Shown: positions 9,426-18,764 of the stretch, one piece after another
Layout of the letters: every line of letters begins with the position of its first letter
Position numbering within the stretch: the stretch's first letter is position 1
NCBI GenBank assembly: GCA_015180985.1
Contig: CP054185.1
Location: forward strand, 1,295,001-1,359,000
Direction of reading: 5' to 3'
Source of the DNA: Flammeovirgaceae bacterium
GTDB taxonomy: Bacteria; Bacteroidota; Bacteroidia; Cytophagales; Cyclobacteriaceae
DNA: 64,000 bases
The notes under the pieces: model-generated
What the model was told of the DNA's origin: nothing
The model's input: only the letters and a program-made list of their open reading frames with translations
The model's database searches: none
Translations under genes and position numbers: made by a program

Positions 9426-10490
9426 ATGAACACCAAGGTAGTTGATTACCTGATTGTCGGCCAGGGGTTAGCCGGCTCCTGCCTGGCTGTTCAGCTATTG
9501 GAGCGTAAAAAAAAAATTGCTGTTATTGACTTGCCAGTTGATCAGGCAGCTTCACGTGTGGCTGCCGGGTTGTTCAACCCTATAACCGGAAAAATCTTTT
9601 CACTTACCTGGCAGGCTGATATATTGTTTTCCTATCTGCACATGTTTTATCAACGTGCTGAAAAACTAACAGGGCAGCATTTTTTTTATCCGATGCCGGT
9701 TTACCGGCCGTTTGCTTCGGCTGGTGAGCAAAACGACTGGATGATTAAGAGTGCCGATAATCGATATACGCCCTACCTTGAACAACTGACTACATCACCA
9801 ATTTTTGAATCGCAGGTAATAAACCCCTATGGCGGTTTGCTGTTAAAACAGTGTGGGTACCTGGACACCGTTAAATTTCTGGAAGCCGTCCGCAAGCTAA
9901 TTGTCCAACAAGGTACTTTCCTTGAAGATTTTTTTAATGAAGCTGAACTGGTTATTTGCCCCGATGGGGTTACTTATCGGAACCTGAAAGCCGCAAGGGT
10001 CATTTTTTGTCAGGGTATTGCTGTTAATCAGAACCGGTTCTTTTCATGGCTTCCTATTCAACCCCTGAAGGGCGAAGTACTTCAATTGGAAACCGATGAG
10101 GAGGTGACAAGAATTTACAACCGGGGCGTTTATGTGGTGCCTGGTGTGTGGAAGGCCGGAGCAACCTATAACCGGTTTGACGGCACACCGGGGATTACAC
10201 CGGATGCCCGGAAGGAGTTGACTGCTGCACTTGATTTGCTGGTCCGGTTTCCCTACCAAATACGTAATCAGCTGTTTGGATTCAGGCCAACCGTGCCTGA
10301 CCGCAGGCCCATACTGGGCTTGCATCCGGAGTTTAACAATCTGATTGTGTTTAACGGGCTGGGTACCAAGGGCGTAAGCCTGGCTCCGTATTTTTCGCAC
10401 CATTTGGTGCAGTGGCTTGAAAATGAGCTTGCGCTGAACAATGCGGTGGCTATTCAACGTTATAAATCATTATATTGGAAGTCTGCTTAG
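9426..10490 (+). CDS. FAD-dependent oxidoreductase, DAO family
   Basis: A 354-residue flavoprotein with an N-terminal FAD-binding Rossmann motif (DYLIVGQGLAGSCLA, residues 7-21) and the DAO-type C-terminal signature (FRPTVPDRRPILG, then FNGLGTKGVSLAP) that closes over FAD. Relatives oxidise amino or imino groups (glycine oxidase, the MnmC oxidase domain), but the substrate is not evident. It is divergent from the MBL-porU run and 9 bases upstream of the PD40/barrel gene on the same strand. It has no signal peptide. Function beyond flavin-dependent oxidation is unassigned. Confidence 0.87.
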   Translation: MNTKVVDYLIVGQGLAGSCLAVQLLERKKKIAVIDLPVDQAASRVAAGLFNPITGKIFSLTWQADILFSYLHMFYQRAEKLTGQHFFYPMPVYRPFASAGEQNDWMIKSADNRYTPYLEQLTTSPIFESQVINPYGGLLLKQCGYLDTVKFLEAVRKLIVQQGTFLEDFFNEAELVICPDGVTYRNLKAARVIFCQGIAVNQNRFFSWLPIQPLKGEVLQLETDEEVTRIYNRGVYVVPGVWKAGATYNRFDGTPGITPDARKELTAALDLLVRFPYQIRNQLFGFRPTVPDRRPILGLHPEFNNLIVFNGLGTKGVSLAPYFSHHLVQWLENELALNNAVAIQRYKSLYWKSA

Positions 10491-10499
10491 GAAGGTAAT

Positions 10500-13400
10500 A
10501 TGGCAAAGGTTTTGGCAATTTGTTGCTTATGGGTAGTGGCAGCAGGGCTTGATGTCCGGGCGCAACAGGCACGCGAGGTTTTTGGAAAAAACCGTATTCA
10601 ATACCGCAGTTTCGACTGGCAATACCTGACCGGTGAAAATTTTGATGTGTACTATTATGATGGCCGCAGAGATATTGCCACGCAGGCCCTGCAATACCTC
10701 GAACTGGAGTTTGACCGGATTACCGACCTGATTGGGTATGCTCCGTATTACAAGGCTAAAGTATTCATTTATAATTCAATGGCCGATTTGCGCCAGAGCA
10801 ATGTAGGCCTGAACCATACATACTATAATATTAACGGAGAGGTTGATTTTATTAAACCTTATGTGGAGGTAGCGCATCAGGGCACCGCCCAGGAGTTTAA
10901 GGATGAACTCCTTTTTAACATTACATCCATGCTGGTAAATGAAATGATGTATGGAGGCAGCCTGAAAGATATTTTTCAGAGTGCGTTGTTGCTTAACCTG
11001 CCCGATTGGTTTGTGAGCGGAGTGGCCATGTATGTAGCCAGGGGCTGGACCGCAGAAATGGATGACTATGTTCGCCAGATTGTATCTACCAGAAACGTTA
11101 AAAAGTTTAGCAAGTTTACCCACAAGGAAGCGGCCCTTATTGGGCAATCGGCCTGGAATTTTATAGTGGAGCGTTACGGTAAAAGCAACATTTCCAACAT
11201 CCTCAATTATACACGCATAACCCGAAATGAGGAGAAAAGCATTTTGATTACGCTCGGGGTAAGCTACACACGCCTTGTAGAGGAATGGCGCCAGTATTAT
11301 TTACAAATGGAAAGTTCGGTAAGTAAATCATACATAAAACAACCCGATTCGGCCAAATTTCAATCGCCACCTAACCGATACACCGAGTTTACCACATTAA
11401 AAGTAAGCCCGGATGGCCGCTACCTGGCTTATGCAGAGAATGACCGGGGTAGTTATGCGATAAAAGTGCGGTCGTTAGAAAGCAACAAAGAAACAACTAT
11501 TCTCCGCGGAGGGAGCCGGGTTATCGGCCAGCGGGTAGACAACCGCCTGCCGCTCATCAGTTGGGCTGATGCCGGTACGTTGGGTGTCATTGCGGTTAAG
11601 CGCGGTGAATATACATTCTGGCTATATGATTTAAACACTCGCACAAAACTTCCGCGTGAACTGGACCGGTTCGACAATGTTCGAAGCCTGAGTTTTTCTG
11701 GCAATGGCCGGCTGGCTATACTCAGTGCCGATTTCGAAGGGCAAAACGATCTTTTTCTTTTGAGCACACGCAGAGACCGCGTACGCAGATTAACAAACGA
11801 TTTGTACGATGACCTGGATCCCGGTTTTATACCGGGCACCAATCGCATTGTGTGGAGTTCGAACAGAACCACCGATACCCTGCGTACACAGGCTAAGCCA
11901 ACCCTTGGCGATTTAACGGACAATTACAACCTGTTTGTTTATGATTTAGACACCACCAACCAGGTGGTGGCCCGTATTACCAATACGCTCAGTAAAGATT
12001 ATGCGCCCGTTGCCCTTAACGACAACATATTTTATTACCTCAGCGATCAGCGTGGCATTATTAACCTGTTTAAGTTTGACAGGGCCAGCGGTATCTATAC
12101 TCAGGTTACCAATTATTCAACCAGCATCAAGGACTATGATTTCAATGCCGAACGCAGCATGCTTGCTATGGTAACCCAGCAACGTCTGCGTGATGACATT
12201 TTTATCGACAAAAATTTTAACCTGAATCGAAATGTATTTACCCCGGCCACCCGGAGAAAAGAACTGCAGCAGGCGCGAATTATTCGTGACCGTAAACGGC
12301 AGGAAGAAAACAAAAACATGACGATTAAAGACCTGCTTAATGCCCGCCTTAAAGAAGCCCAAACTAAAAACGATTCACTCCCGGCAAAGGATTCAATACC
12401 CGTTATCAGCGATACTGCTAAAGTTACGATCGACTCAACAATCCTTGTAAAGGCAGATACAGTAAAGCCAAAACAAGAACCCGTTATAAACACGGATAAT
12501 TATGTTTTTGAAGATGAGGTTATCAGGCAACCGCAGCCGTCTGAAACTTTTTTAAACCGGTACATGAAGGCCCGCGATAAAAACCGCATCATGGGCCCGT
12601 TTCCCTATGAGAGCAAATTTGGCCGTGAGTCCATGGTTACTTCGGCTGTAATTGACCCCTTGCGTGGTTTTGGATTTTTAATGGAAATTCAAATGAATGA
12701 TATGCTGGAAAATTACCGCTTTTACGGAGGGCTGATGACCAGCATCGATCTGCGCAACGGTGATGTGTATGGCGAATTTCAATACCTGCCTTCGTTTATC
12801 GACTTCAGTGCCCGCTTCGACAGAAAGGGCATCCGGTGGGAACCCTATTCGGGCGAAAACATCTATCACTACTCCCTGAACAAGTTTGAACTGGGAGCCG
12901 CCCTCCCGGTATCCGACCGGATTCGGTTAACGGCAAAACCTTTTGGAGCGTTAACCACCGCGGCTTTCCTGGGCGAAACCACCCTGCCTACCCGGCCGCC
13001 ATCGGCACGACCTTCTTCAGAGTTTTTTGCAGGTGTAAAATCAGAACTTGTGTATGACAACTCGGTTTCAGTAGCCCTCAATATAATTGAAGGAACACGC
13101 GGAAAAATTACCTATACCCATTGGGAGGGGCTTGATAACAGCAGCAATAGTTTTAGCCAGATTTCGGCTGATATACGGCATTACCAGAAAATTTACCGCG
13201 AAATTGTTCTGGCTGTTAGGGGTTTTGGAGGAACCTTTTATGGTAAGCGACCGAAACATTATTTGCTGGGTGGCATGGACAACTGGGCTTTTAATCAGGT
13301 GTACCTGGGAGGAACCTCCAGCACCGGTGAAGAAAATCCGCTCGGAACGCAAACACAGAATACCGATCTGCTTTTTGCTGAATTTGCCACTAACCTTCGC

Positions 13401-13787
13401 GGGTTTGATTACGCAATTCTTTTTGGCAACAACGTGTTGCTGATGAATGCCGAACTGCGCGTACCACTCATCCGCGTATTATCGTCAGCACCAATTACAT
13501 CTAACTTTTTCCGAAACATGCAATTTATCGGCTTCTACGATATCGGAAGCAGCTGGTCGGGTAAGCCCCCATTCTCCTCTGGCAACAGTGTTAGTTTCAG
13601 GCGCGTACGGGAAGGCAGTTTTGATATCGACATAAAAAATTACCTCAACCCCTGGTTGTACAGTTATGGTGTTGGCATGCGCACCGTTATGTTGGGCTAT
13701 TACATGAAGTTTGACCTTGCCTGGCCGGTTGAAAATTACCGGGTGGGCAACCCCCGCCTTATGGTTACCCTGGGCTTCGATTTCTAA
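10500..13787 (+). CDS. Exported PD40 beta-propeller protein with C-terminal outer-membrane barrel
   Basis: A 1095-residue exported protein. A signal peptide (about 1-22) leads to a gluzincin-like (peptidase MA) region (about 25-270). A TolB/DPP-type PD40 propeller follows (about 290-570, with repeats such as SPDGRYLAYAEN and SGNGRLAILSAD). A charged linker rich in Lys/Glu/Asp (about 590-680) leads to a surface-antigen-type beta-barrel (about 720-1095) ending in Phe. The place where metallopeptidases carry HExxH reads as hydrophobic residues (about 139-155, NITSMLVNEMM), so it is probably not a peptidase. Bacteroidota genomes often annotate this architecture as TolB-like. I infer a surface or outer-membrane scaffold; the partner is unknown. 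Confidence 0.83.
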   Translation: MAKVLAICCLWVVAAGLDVRAQQAREVFGKNRIQYRSFDWQYLTGENFDVYYYDGRRDIATQALQYLELEFDRITDLIGYAPYYKAKVFIYNSMADLRQSNVGLNHTYYNINGEVDFIKPYVEVAHQGTAQEFKDELLFNITSMLVNEMMYGGSLKDIFQSALLLNLPDWFVSGVAMYVARGWTAEMDDYVRQIVSTRNVKKFSKFTHKEAALIGQSAWNFIVERYGKSNISNILNYTRITRNEEKSILITLGVSYTRLVEEWRQYYLQMESSVSKSYIKQPDSAKFQSPPNRYTEFTTLKVSPDGRYLAYAENDRGSYAIKVRSLESNKETTILRGGSRVIGQRVDNRLPLISWADAGTLGVIAVKRGEYTFWLYDLNTRTKLPRELDRFDNVRSLSFSGNGRLAILSADFEGQNDLFLLSTRRDRVRRLTNDLYDDLDPGFIPGTNRIVWSSNRTTDTLRTQAKPTLGDLTDNYNLFVYDLDTTNQVVARITNTLSKDYAPVALNDNIFYYLSDQRGIINLFKFDRASGIYTQVTNYSTSIKDYDFNAERSMLAMVTQQRLRDDIFIDKNFNLNRNVFTPATRRKELQQARIIRDRKRQEENKNMTIKDLLNARLKEAQTKNDSLPAKDSIPVISDTAKVTIDSTILVKADTVKPKQEPVINTDNYVFEDEVIRQPQPSETFLNRYMKARDKNRIMGPFPYESKFGRESMVTSAVIDPLRGFGFLMEIQMNDMLENYRFYGGLMTSIDLRNGDVYGEFQYLPSFIDFSARFDRKGIRWEPYSGENIYHYSLNKFELGAALPVSDRIRLTAKPFGALTTAAFLGETTLPTRPPSARPSSEFFAGVKSELVYDNSVSVALNIIEGTRGKITYTHWEGLDNSSNSFSQISADIRHYQKIYREIVLAVRGFGGTFYGKRPKHYLLGGMDNWAFNQVYLGGTSSTGEENPLGTQTQNTDLLFAEFATNLRGFDYAILFGNNVLLMNAELRVPLIRVLSSAPITSNFFRNMQFIGFYDIGSSWSGKPPFSSGNSVSFRRVREGSFDIDIKNYLNPWLYSYGVGMRTVMLGYYMKFDLAWPVENYRVGNPRLMVTLGFDF

Positions 13788-13827
13788 CAGGGATTTGCTG
13801 TATCTTGTTCCGTAAATTAAATCAGTC

Positions 13828-14703
13828 ATGATTAAATCAATGACCGGCTATGGCAGCGTTAGCCTCGATAATGGTCACGCGCAGGTACAGGCTGAAGTAA
13901 AAAGCCTCAATTCAAAGTTTCTTGATTTGAACCTCCGGCTGCCCAAATCTTTTTCAGATAAGGAACTGGAAATCCGTAACCTGATCAATGAAAAACTGGA
14001 TCGGGGAAAGGTAAGCCTTACCGTAGACTTTCAGCGGGTGGCCGATGCAGAGATTAAACAATCCTACAACGAGGCTCTCTTTATTCAGTATTATACCCAA
14101 CTTAAAAAACTGGCCGACCGGGCCATGGCTTCGTACGAAAACCTGTTTCAAATAGCCCTTTCATCACCCGATGTTGTGCAAAACAAACTGGCTGAGGGTG
14201 CCAGCGAAGGAGACTGGCATCTGGTGCGAAAAGCCATTGAAGAAGCCATAGCCAAATGCGATGCCTTTCGGGCTTCCGAAGGAAAGGTGTTGGAGAAATT
14301 TTTTGTTCACTACTGTCAATCCATACGGGCCTCGCTTAACAACGTGGAGCAGCTTGATTCGAAGCGTGTTGAAAAGATCAAGGAAAAACTCAAAGGCAAC
14401 ATCGAAGCATTGTTTGGCGATGGGTATGATGTAAACCGGCTGGAACAGGAGATTATTTACTATGCCGAGAAATTTGATATCCACGAAGAACGCGTGCGGC
14501 TGGCAGCCCACCTCGATTATTTTTTGCAGGTGTTGGCCGAGAAACAATCAAATGGAAAAAAACTGGGCTTTATCGCACAGGAAATTGGCCGGGAGATCAA
14601 CACCATCGGCAGCAAAGCCAACGATGCAGAAATACAAAAGCATGTGGTGGCCATGAAAGAAGAACTGGAGAAGATAAAGGAGCAGTTAAACAATGTGTTA
14701 TAG
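13828..14703 (+). CDS. yicC: YicC family protein, putative endoribonuclease
   Basis: A 291-residue cytosolic protein that opens with the family hallmark MIKSMTGYGS. It has the N-terminal YicC domain (to about 155) and the C-terminal DUF1732 domain (about 205-291, ending near GSKANDAEIQKHVV and KEELEKIKEQ). E. coli YicC is linked to RNA turnover and stress and has been reported as an endoribonuclease acting on small RNA. Length and both domains are intact. It lies 40 bases after the PD40/barrel gene and 24 bases before the Nramp-like gene on the same strand. In many bacteria yicC neighbours gmk; here it does not. Confidence 0.95.
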   Translation: MIKSMTGYGSVSLDNGHAQVQAEVKSLNSKFLDLNLRLPKSFSDKELEIRNLINEKLDRGKVSLTVDFQRVADAEIKQSYNEALFIQYYTQLKKLADRAMASYENLFQIALSSPDVVQNKLAEGASEGDWHLVRKAIEEAIAKCDAFRASEGKVLEKFFVHYCQSIRASLNNVEQLDSKRVEKIKEKLKGNIEALFGDGYDVNRLEQEIIYYAEKFDIHEERVRLAAHLDYFLQVLAEKQSNGKKLGFIAQEIGREINTIGSKANDAEIQKHVVAMKEELEKIKEQLNNVL

Positions 14704-14727
14704 CCGAACACCAAAGTTTGCCCGCTC

Positions 14728-16002
14728 ATGCGCCCACCTTCTAAACTCTCCAGCGTAATCCTCTACTCCGTTATTTCGGCCGCATTTATCGGTCCGGGCA
14801 CCATTACCACGGCCATTACGGCAGGGGTTACGCACCAACTTCAGTTATTGTGGGCGGTTGCACTGGGCACACTGGGCTGCCTTGTGTTACAGGAAGCATC
14901 AGCCCGCATTGTTATCAGCAGCGGGTTAAATCTTGGAGAGGCTTCTAAGAAATGTTTCGGCAACAGATGGGGTCAAACACTGATGGTTATTGTTGGTTTA
15001 ACCGTTATGCTGGGCTGTGCGGCTTATGAAGCAGGTAATATTTTGGGGGCTGTTGCCGGGCTAAACCTGCTGAGTGAGGTGAATACAAAAGCCCTTACTG
15101 TATTTATTGCGGTAGCCGCTTTTGTTGTATTGTGGACTAACAAGCGCCAGGTTATTTCGTGGCTGATGACGGTACTGGTAGGCCTGATGGGCGTTGCCTT
15201 TTTTATACTTGCTTTTCAGCAGGCATTTTCCGTTACGGATGTACTTAAGCATGCTCTAATTCCTTCTTTTCCTGCCGGCAGTGCATTACTGATTTTGGGG
15301 CTTGTGGGTACCACCATTGTGCCGTACAATATCTTTTTAGGATCAGGTATTAGTAAAGGCAAAACCGTTCCGCTGATGCGCATAGGATTAACTGTTTCAG
15401 TTCTCGTTGGCGGATTGATTACGGCAGCGATATTGATTGCGGGTACGTCCGTTCAGGCGTTCTCTTCATTTCCCGAACTGGCATTGGCATTAAAAGAAAA
15501 GTTGGGCCCGGTGGGCTCGCTGGCATTGGGCGTTGGTTTATTTGCTGCCGGATTTTCTTCGGCTATAACAGCACCATACGCCTCCTCCATCATTGCCTCA
15601 ACTGTTTTTGGGTGGGATGATCCGCGCAGGCTGCGCCTGGTGTGGGGTGCGGTGTTGCTGACTGGTTTTTTGTTTGGCATCAGTGGCATTAAACCGATAC
15701 CGGTAATTTTAACCGTACAGGCATTAAACGGACTGATTTTGCCGCTGCTGGTGGCGCTGCTGGTATTTTTGGTTAACTCGAAAGCGTTAATACAGGAAAA
15801 TTACCGGCAAAGGTTTGTGGCAAACTTTATACTCCTTCTTGTTTTCGGAAGCATTGTGCTGGTTGGCCTGAACCAGGTAGAGAAAGTGTTAATTACCGTG
15901 GGATTATGGGAGTCATCGAAGCTGAACCTATTGGCAATTCTTAGCCTGGTGTTAACGGCTATGGTAGGGTTATGGGCGATGAAAAGGCAGGGCGCCACTT
16001 GA
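14728..16002 (+). CDS. Nramp-fold transporter with atypical metal site
   Basis: A 424-residue membrane protein with about eleven predicted helices and clear Nramp-family similarity along its length. The two unwound helices that bind Mn/Fe in true Nramps are altered. The helix-1 motif DPGN reads GPGT at residues 22-25 (Asp to Gly, Asn to Thr). The helix-6 motif MPHN reads VPYN at 198-201 (Met to Val, His to Tyr). All side chains that coordinate the transition metal or shuttle its proton at these sites are therefore missing. It belongs to the Nramp-related group rather than to MntH proper. A substrate other than Mn or Fe is likely but cannot be named. No signal or regulatory site stands out. 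Confidence 0.87.
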   Translation: MRPPSKLSSVILYSVISAAFIGPGTITTAITAGVTHQLQLLWAVALGTLGCLVLQEASARIVISSGLNLGEASKKCFGNRWGQTLMVIVGLTVMLGCAAYEAGNILGAVAGLNLLSEVNTKALTVFIAVAAFVVLWTNKRQVISWLMTVLVGLMGVAFFILAFQQAFSVTDVLKHALIPSFPAGSALLILGLVGTTIVPYNIFLGSGISKGKTVPLMRIGLTVSVLVGGLITAAILIAGTSVQAFSSFPELALALKEKLGPVGSLALGVGLFAAGFSSAITAPYASSIIASTVFGWDDPRRLRLVWGAVLLTGFLFGISGIKPIPVILTVQALNGLILPLLVALLVFLVNSKALIQENYRQRFVANFILLLVFGSIVLVGLNQVEKVLITVGLWESSKLNLLAILSLVLTAMVGLWAMKRQGAT

Positions 16003-16157
16003 TTCAGTTGGATGTTCAACGGCAGAAAATTGCCGGTGGCCGGGAAAGATTGAATTAATTGAAATTAAGTCATAGTATATTCCAGGTTGTTAGGCGCAGT
16101 TTATAGTATCTAATACAACAACAGAAATAAACTACCTGCTAAGAATGCTTTGAAAAT
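16003..16157. other. Intergenic region, no gene seen
   Basis: An AT-rich 155-base gap before the serine hydrolase. I see no RNA gene, strong hairpin or convincing -7 box in it. Confidence 0.6.
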
Positions 16158-17447
16158 ATGAATAGATTTATCAAGTACGCATTTGTGGCCACTATATTGA
16201 TTATTGGCTGGGCTATTGTTGTGTTTAATGGACTATTAAATGGATGGTGGCATAACCCGATTACAAAAAGCAAGGGTACTGTCTCATTTATTACTGCTGT
16301 TAAAGAAACTGCAGAAAAGGAATTCGTAGGGAATTTTGCAATGGCAATCATGAAGGATGGCACCGTTGAAAAGGAACTATTCTTTTCTCATAATAAGCCC
16401 GTAGATAGAAATACGATTTTTCAGGTTTCATCTCTTTCAAAATTCGTTTCTGCTGTAGGAATAATGAAATTGGTTGAACTTGGAAAGGTTGATTTAGACA
16501 ATCCTGTAAATCAATACCTGACGAGATGGCAATTGCCACCAGGCGAATTTGATACTGAACAGGTAACTGTTCGGAGATTACTGAGTCATACGGCTGGTTT
16601 GACGGATGGGCTTGGATACAGCGGCTTTGAAATCCGGGATTCTGTTCAATCCCTTGAAGAGTCACTCACTAAGGCAAAAGATGCGGATACGGGAATAAGC
16701 GGTGAAGTACGTGTTGGAATAGAGCCAAACTCCACCTGGAAATACTCAGGCGGTGGTTTTACGCTTTTACAATTGATAGTGGAAGAAACAAGTGGTCAAT
16801 CCTTTAACGAATTTATGACTTCCAGTTTATTCAAGCCATTGAATATGACCAGCAGTACTTACATTTTAAGCGATTCACTAAATAGCAGTTTATGTGAGTT
16901 CTACAATGCGGATAAAACAAAAGCACCCCATTACTATTACACGTCATTAGCAGCAACTTCACTTTATACTTCATTGGCCGATTTAGAGAAATTTTTTCAA
17001 ATTTTTCTGGAAGGAAAGAACGGTGAACCAATAGGCAGAGAACAAGTAAAGCCGGAAACGCTTAAGGCAATGAGAGAAGGTCATTGGGACGTAATGGGCG
17101 AGGAGATTTACGGCCTAGGCACTATGCTTTACATTGATGTAGAAGATAGCGAATACATTTTTGGACATGACGGAAAGAGCACACCTCCGATAAACACGGC
17201 AATAAGAATTAATCCGGTTACGGGTGACGGAATAATAGTTTTGGAAACAGGTAATCCGGATTTGGCTACACGAATTGCCAGTGATTGGGTGTATTTGCAA
17301 ACCGGAAAAGCAGATACTTTGCTTTTTAGCATGTTGTTGGGAAAAACAACAAAAATTGCGTTAGTCGGAATATTCTTAATCGTACTAGTTGTTAGTGTCG
17401 TAGCAAGGGTGCGAAAGAAAACGGCCGCTACCAGGGGCTTGGCATAA
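16158..17447 (+). CDS. Membrane-anchored serine hydrolase, class C beta-lactamase family
   Basis: A 429-residue protein of the beta-lactamase/DD-peptidase clan. It has an N-terminal membrane helix (about 6-24), SxxK at Ser92-Lys95 (SSLSK), a tyrosine motif KYSGGGF where YxN is usual, and HDGKSTPP near 335 in place of KTG. It ends with a second hydrophobic helix (about 397-415) and a basic tail. The catalytic domain therefore most likely faces the periplasm with both ends tied to the membrane. Such proteins are esterases or peptidases of unknown substrate more often than antibiotic-resistance enzymes. Its codons look more AT-rich than those of its neighbours, and it stands alone between two intergenic gaps, so a recent acquisition is possible. 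Confidence 0.86.
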   Translation: MNRFIKYAFVATILIIGWAIVVFNGLLNGWWHNPITKSKGTVSFITAVKETAEKEFVGNFAMAIMKDGTVEKELFFSHNKPVDRNTIFQVSSLSKFVSAVGIMKLVELGKVDLDNPVNQYLTRWQLPPGEFDTEQVTVRRLLSHTAGLTDGLGYSGFEIRDSVQSLEESLTKAKDADTGISGEVRVGIEPNSTWKYSGGGFTLLQLIVEETSGQSFNEFMTSSLFKPLNMTSSTYILSDSLNSSLCEFYNADKTKAPHYYYTSLAATSLYTSLADLEKFFQIFLEGKNGEPIGREQVKPETLKAMREGHWDVMGEEIYGLGTMLYIDVEDSEYIFGHDGKSTPPINTAIRINPVTGDGIIVLETGNPDLATRIASDWVYLQTGKADTLLFSMLLGKTTKIALVGIFLIVLVVSVVARVRKKTAATRGLA

Positions 17448-17517
17448 AACCATTTGCGCTTGGTTGTCAGTGAAGTGCTTGTAGATCTGCCACCACACTA
17501 TGCCGCAAGCTGTAACC

Positions 17518-18678
17518 CTAACTTAACTTCGCCACCATGCTGATGTACCGTTCGGGCACTTCGCCTTTGGTGGCGGTTTGGTAGTCGGTATAACTGCAGG
17601 GCACAATGCTGTTGCGGGCATAGCGTTCAAAGCCGCCCGGGTAGGGCACCTCCATCCACCACCGGTCGCTGAACTTGCTCTTGTAAAAGGTAATGGTCTC
17701 AGCCTCCACCGGCATGGCCACCACGTATTTCAAAAAGTCGTTGCTCTTAAAGTTCTGTTCCTTTTTGCGGTGGTAGTAGCCTTCAATAAAATACCACACC
17801 ATGGTGGCAATTACGCTGGCAGTTTTTTTATGGGCATCGTCCAGTTCAGGGTTGTATTCATAAAAACCAACGGAACTCAGTTTTTCATTTTGCCCTGCAT
17901 ACCAGCAAATCTGGCAGGCTTCTTCACCGGTGAGGCCGAAAGGTTGCGCGTTGGCATTGCCGGGGGCATCGGCTGAGCGGATGGCGGTAACATCAAACGA
18001 CAGCATATCGGCATTGCGGATGACGGGTTCCATCTCCTGCAGGTTGGTGCGCATCTGCCCGATTCGAAATGCTTCGAAGTACAGTTTCTCCAATACCGAT
18101 ACAGAGGCCGGGTCAATCAGGTAAGTCTGGTAAGCCAGGTGTGTATAACCAAACAGGAAGTTGGGTTCGTGCAGCATGATTTTATGAATATGCTGGCGGT
18201 TCATCGGTGCCTCCCGGTTTTCATCCAGGTCCAGGAAGGCGTCAATGTTCAGCAGGCTTACCAGTTTATCCATGGTTTCGTACGCGGCATACTGGCCGTA
18301 GTCAAGGTCGTGTGAGCCCCCGAGGATCACCGGCAGTACATTGTTTTCGAGCAGCATGCGGCACACCTCGCTCAGGCGGATATAGGTTTCTTCCAGGTCG
18401 TGGCCGGGGTTAAGGTTGCCCAGGTCAACCACGCGGTACAGGGCATTTCCTTTCTTCAGGGCATATAGTTTTTTACGTATTTCATCGGCTGCGTTTTTCG
18501 TTCCGGTGTTTTCACCGGCTCCGCGGTTCTCGCCAACACCCAGCAGGGCAATGTGGGCATCTTTGTATTCGGGCATTTTGTTGCCGAAGATGCGAATGCT
18601 TTTATAAAAAGATGACGTGGAAGTAATGGAGGCGTAAACCGATTCGGGGATGGGAGAGAAGAGAATGGTTAAATCCAT
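17518..18678 (-). CDS. Ureohydrolase (arginase/formimidoylglutamase) family protein, altered metal site
   Basis: A 386-residue member of the arginase/agmatinase fold. The three metal-binding blocks can be located but are changed: GGSHD (His123 kept), DAFLD at 146-150 (Asp146 and Asp150 kept, the middle His replaced by Phe148), and SFDVTA at 227-232 (Asp229 kept, the second Asp replaced by Thr231). Four of the six classical Mn ligands remain, which would not support a normal binuclear Mn centre. Bacteroidota genomes often call this group formimidoylglutamase, but no other histidine-degradation gene is nearby. I would keep the activity open. It is transcribed after nqrF but separated from it by a strong terminator. 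Confidence 0.82.
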   Translation of the reverse strand: MDLTILFSPIPESVYASITSTSSFYKSIRIFGNKMPEYKDAHIALLGVGENRGAGENTGTKNAADEIRKKLYALKKGNALYRVVDLGNLNPGHDLEETYIRLSEVCRMLLENNVLPVILGGSHDLDYGQYAAYETMDKLVSLLNIDAFLDLDENREAPMNRQHIHKIMLHEPNFLFGYTHLAYQTYLIDPASVSVLEKLYFEAFRIGQMRTNLQEMEPVIRNADMLSFDVTAIRSADAPGNANAQPFGLTGEEACQICWYAGQNEKLSSVGFYEYNPELDDAHKKTASVIATMVWYFIEGYYHRKKEQNFKSNDFLKYVVAMPVEAETITFYKSKFSDRWWMEVPYPGGFERYARNSIVPCSYTDYQTATKGEVPERYISMVAKLS

Positions 18679-18716
18679 GCAGACTATTTTTGAGAAAGAT
18701 ACGAAAGGAAAGAAAC

Positions 18717-18745
18717 AAAAAGGGAGCCGGTCAGGCTCCCTTTTT
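18717..18745. terminator. Bidirectional rho-independent terminator after nqrF
   Basis: A perfect 12-bp stem (AAAAAGGGAGCC at 18717-18728 with GGCTCCCTTTTT at 18734-18745) encloses a 5-base loop. It carries T tracts on both strands. It lies 20 bases after the nqrF stop codon and before the ureohydrolase-like gene. Confidence 0.92.
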
Positions 18746-18764
18746 GATCAGAATCTGTTGAAGA

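Noticed and set aside
8833-9429. 198-codon reading frame on the plus strand
   Set aside because: It is antisense to the clear MBL hydrolase gene and has no domain or promoter of its own.
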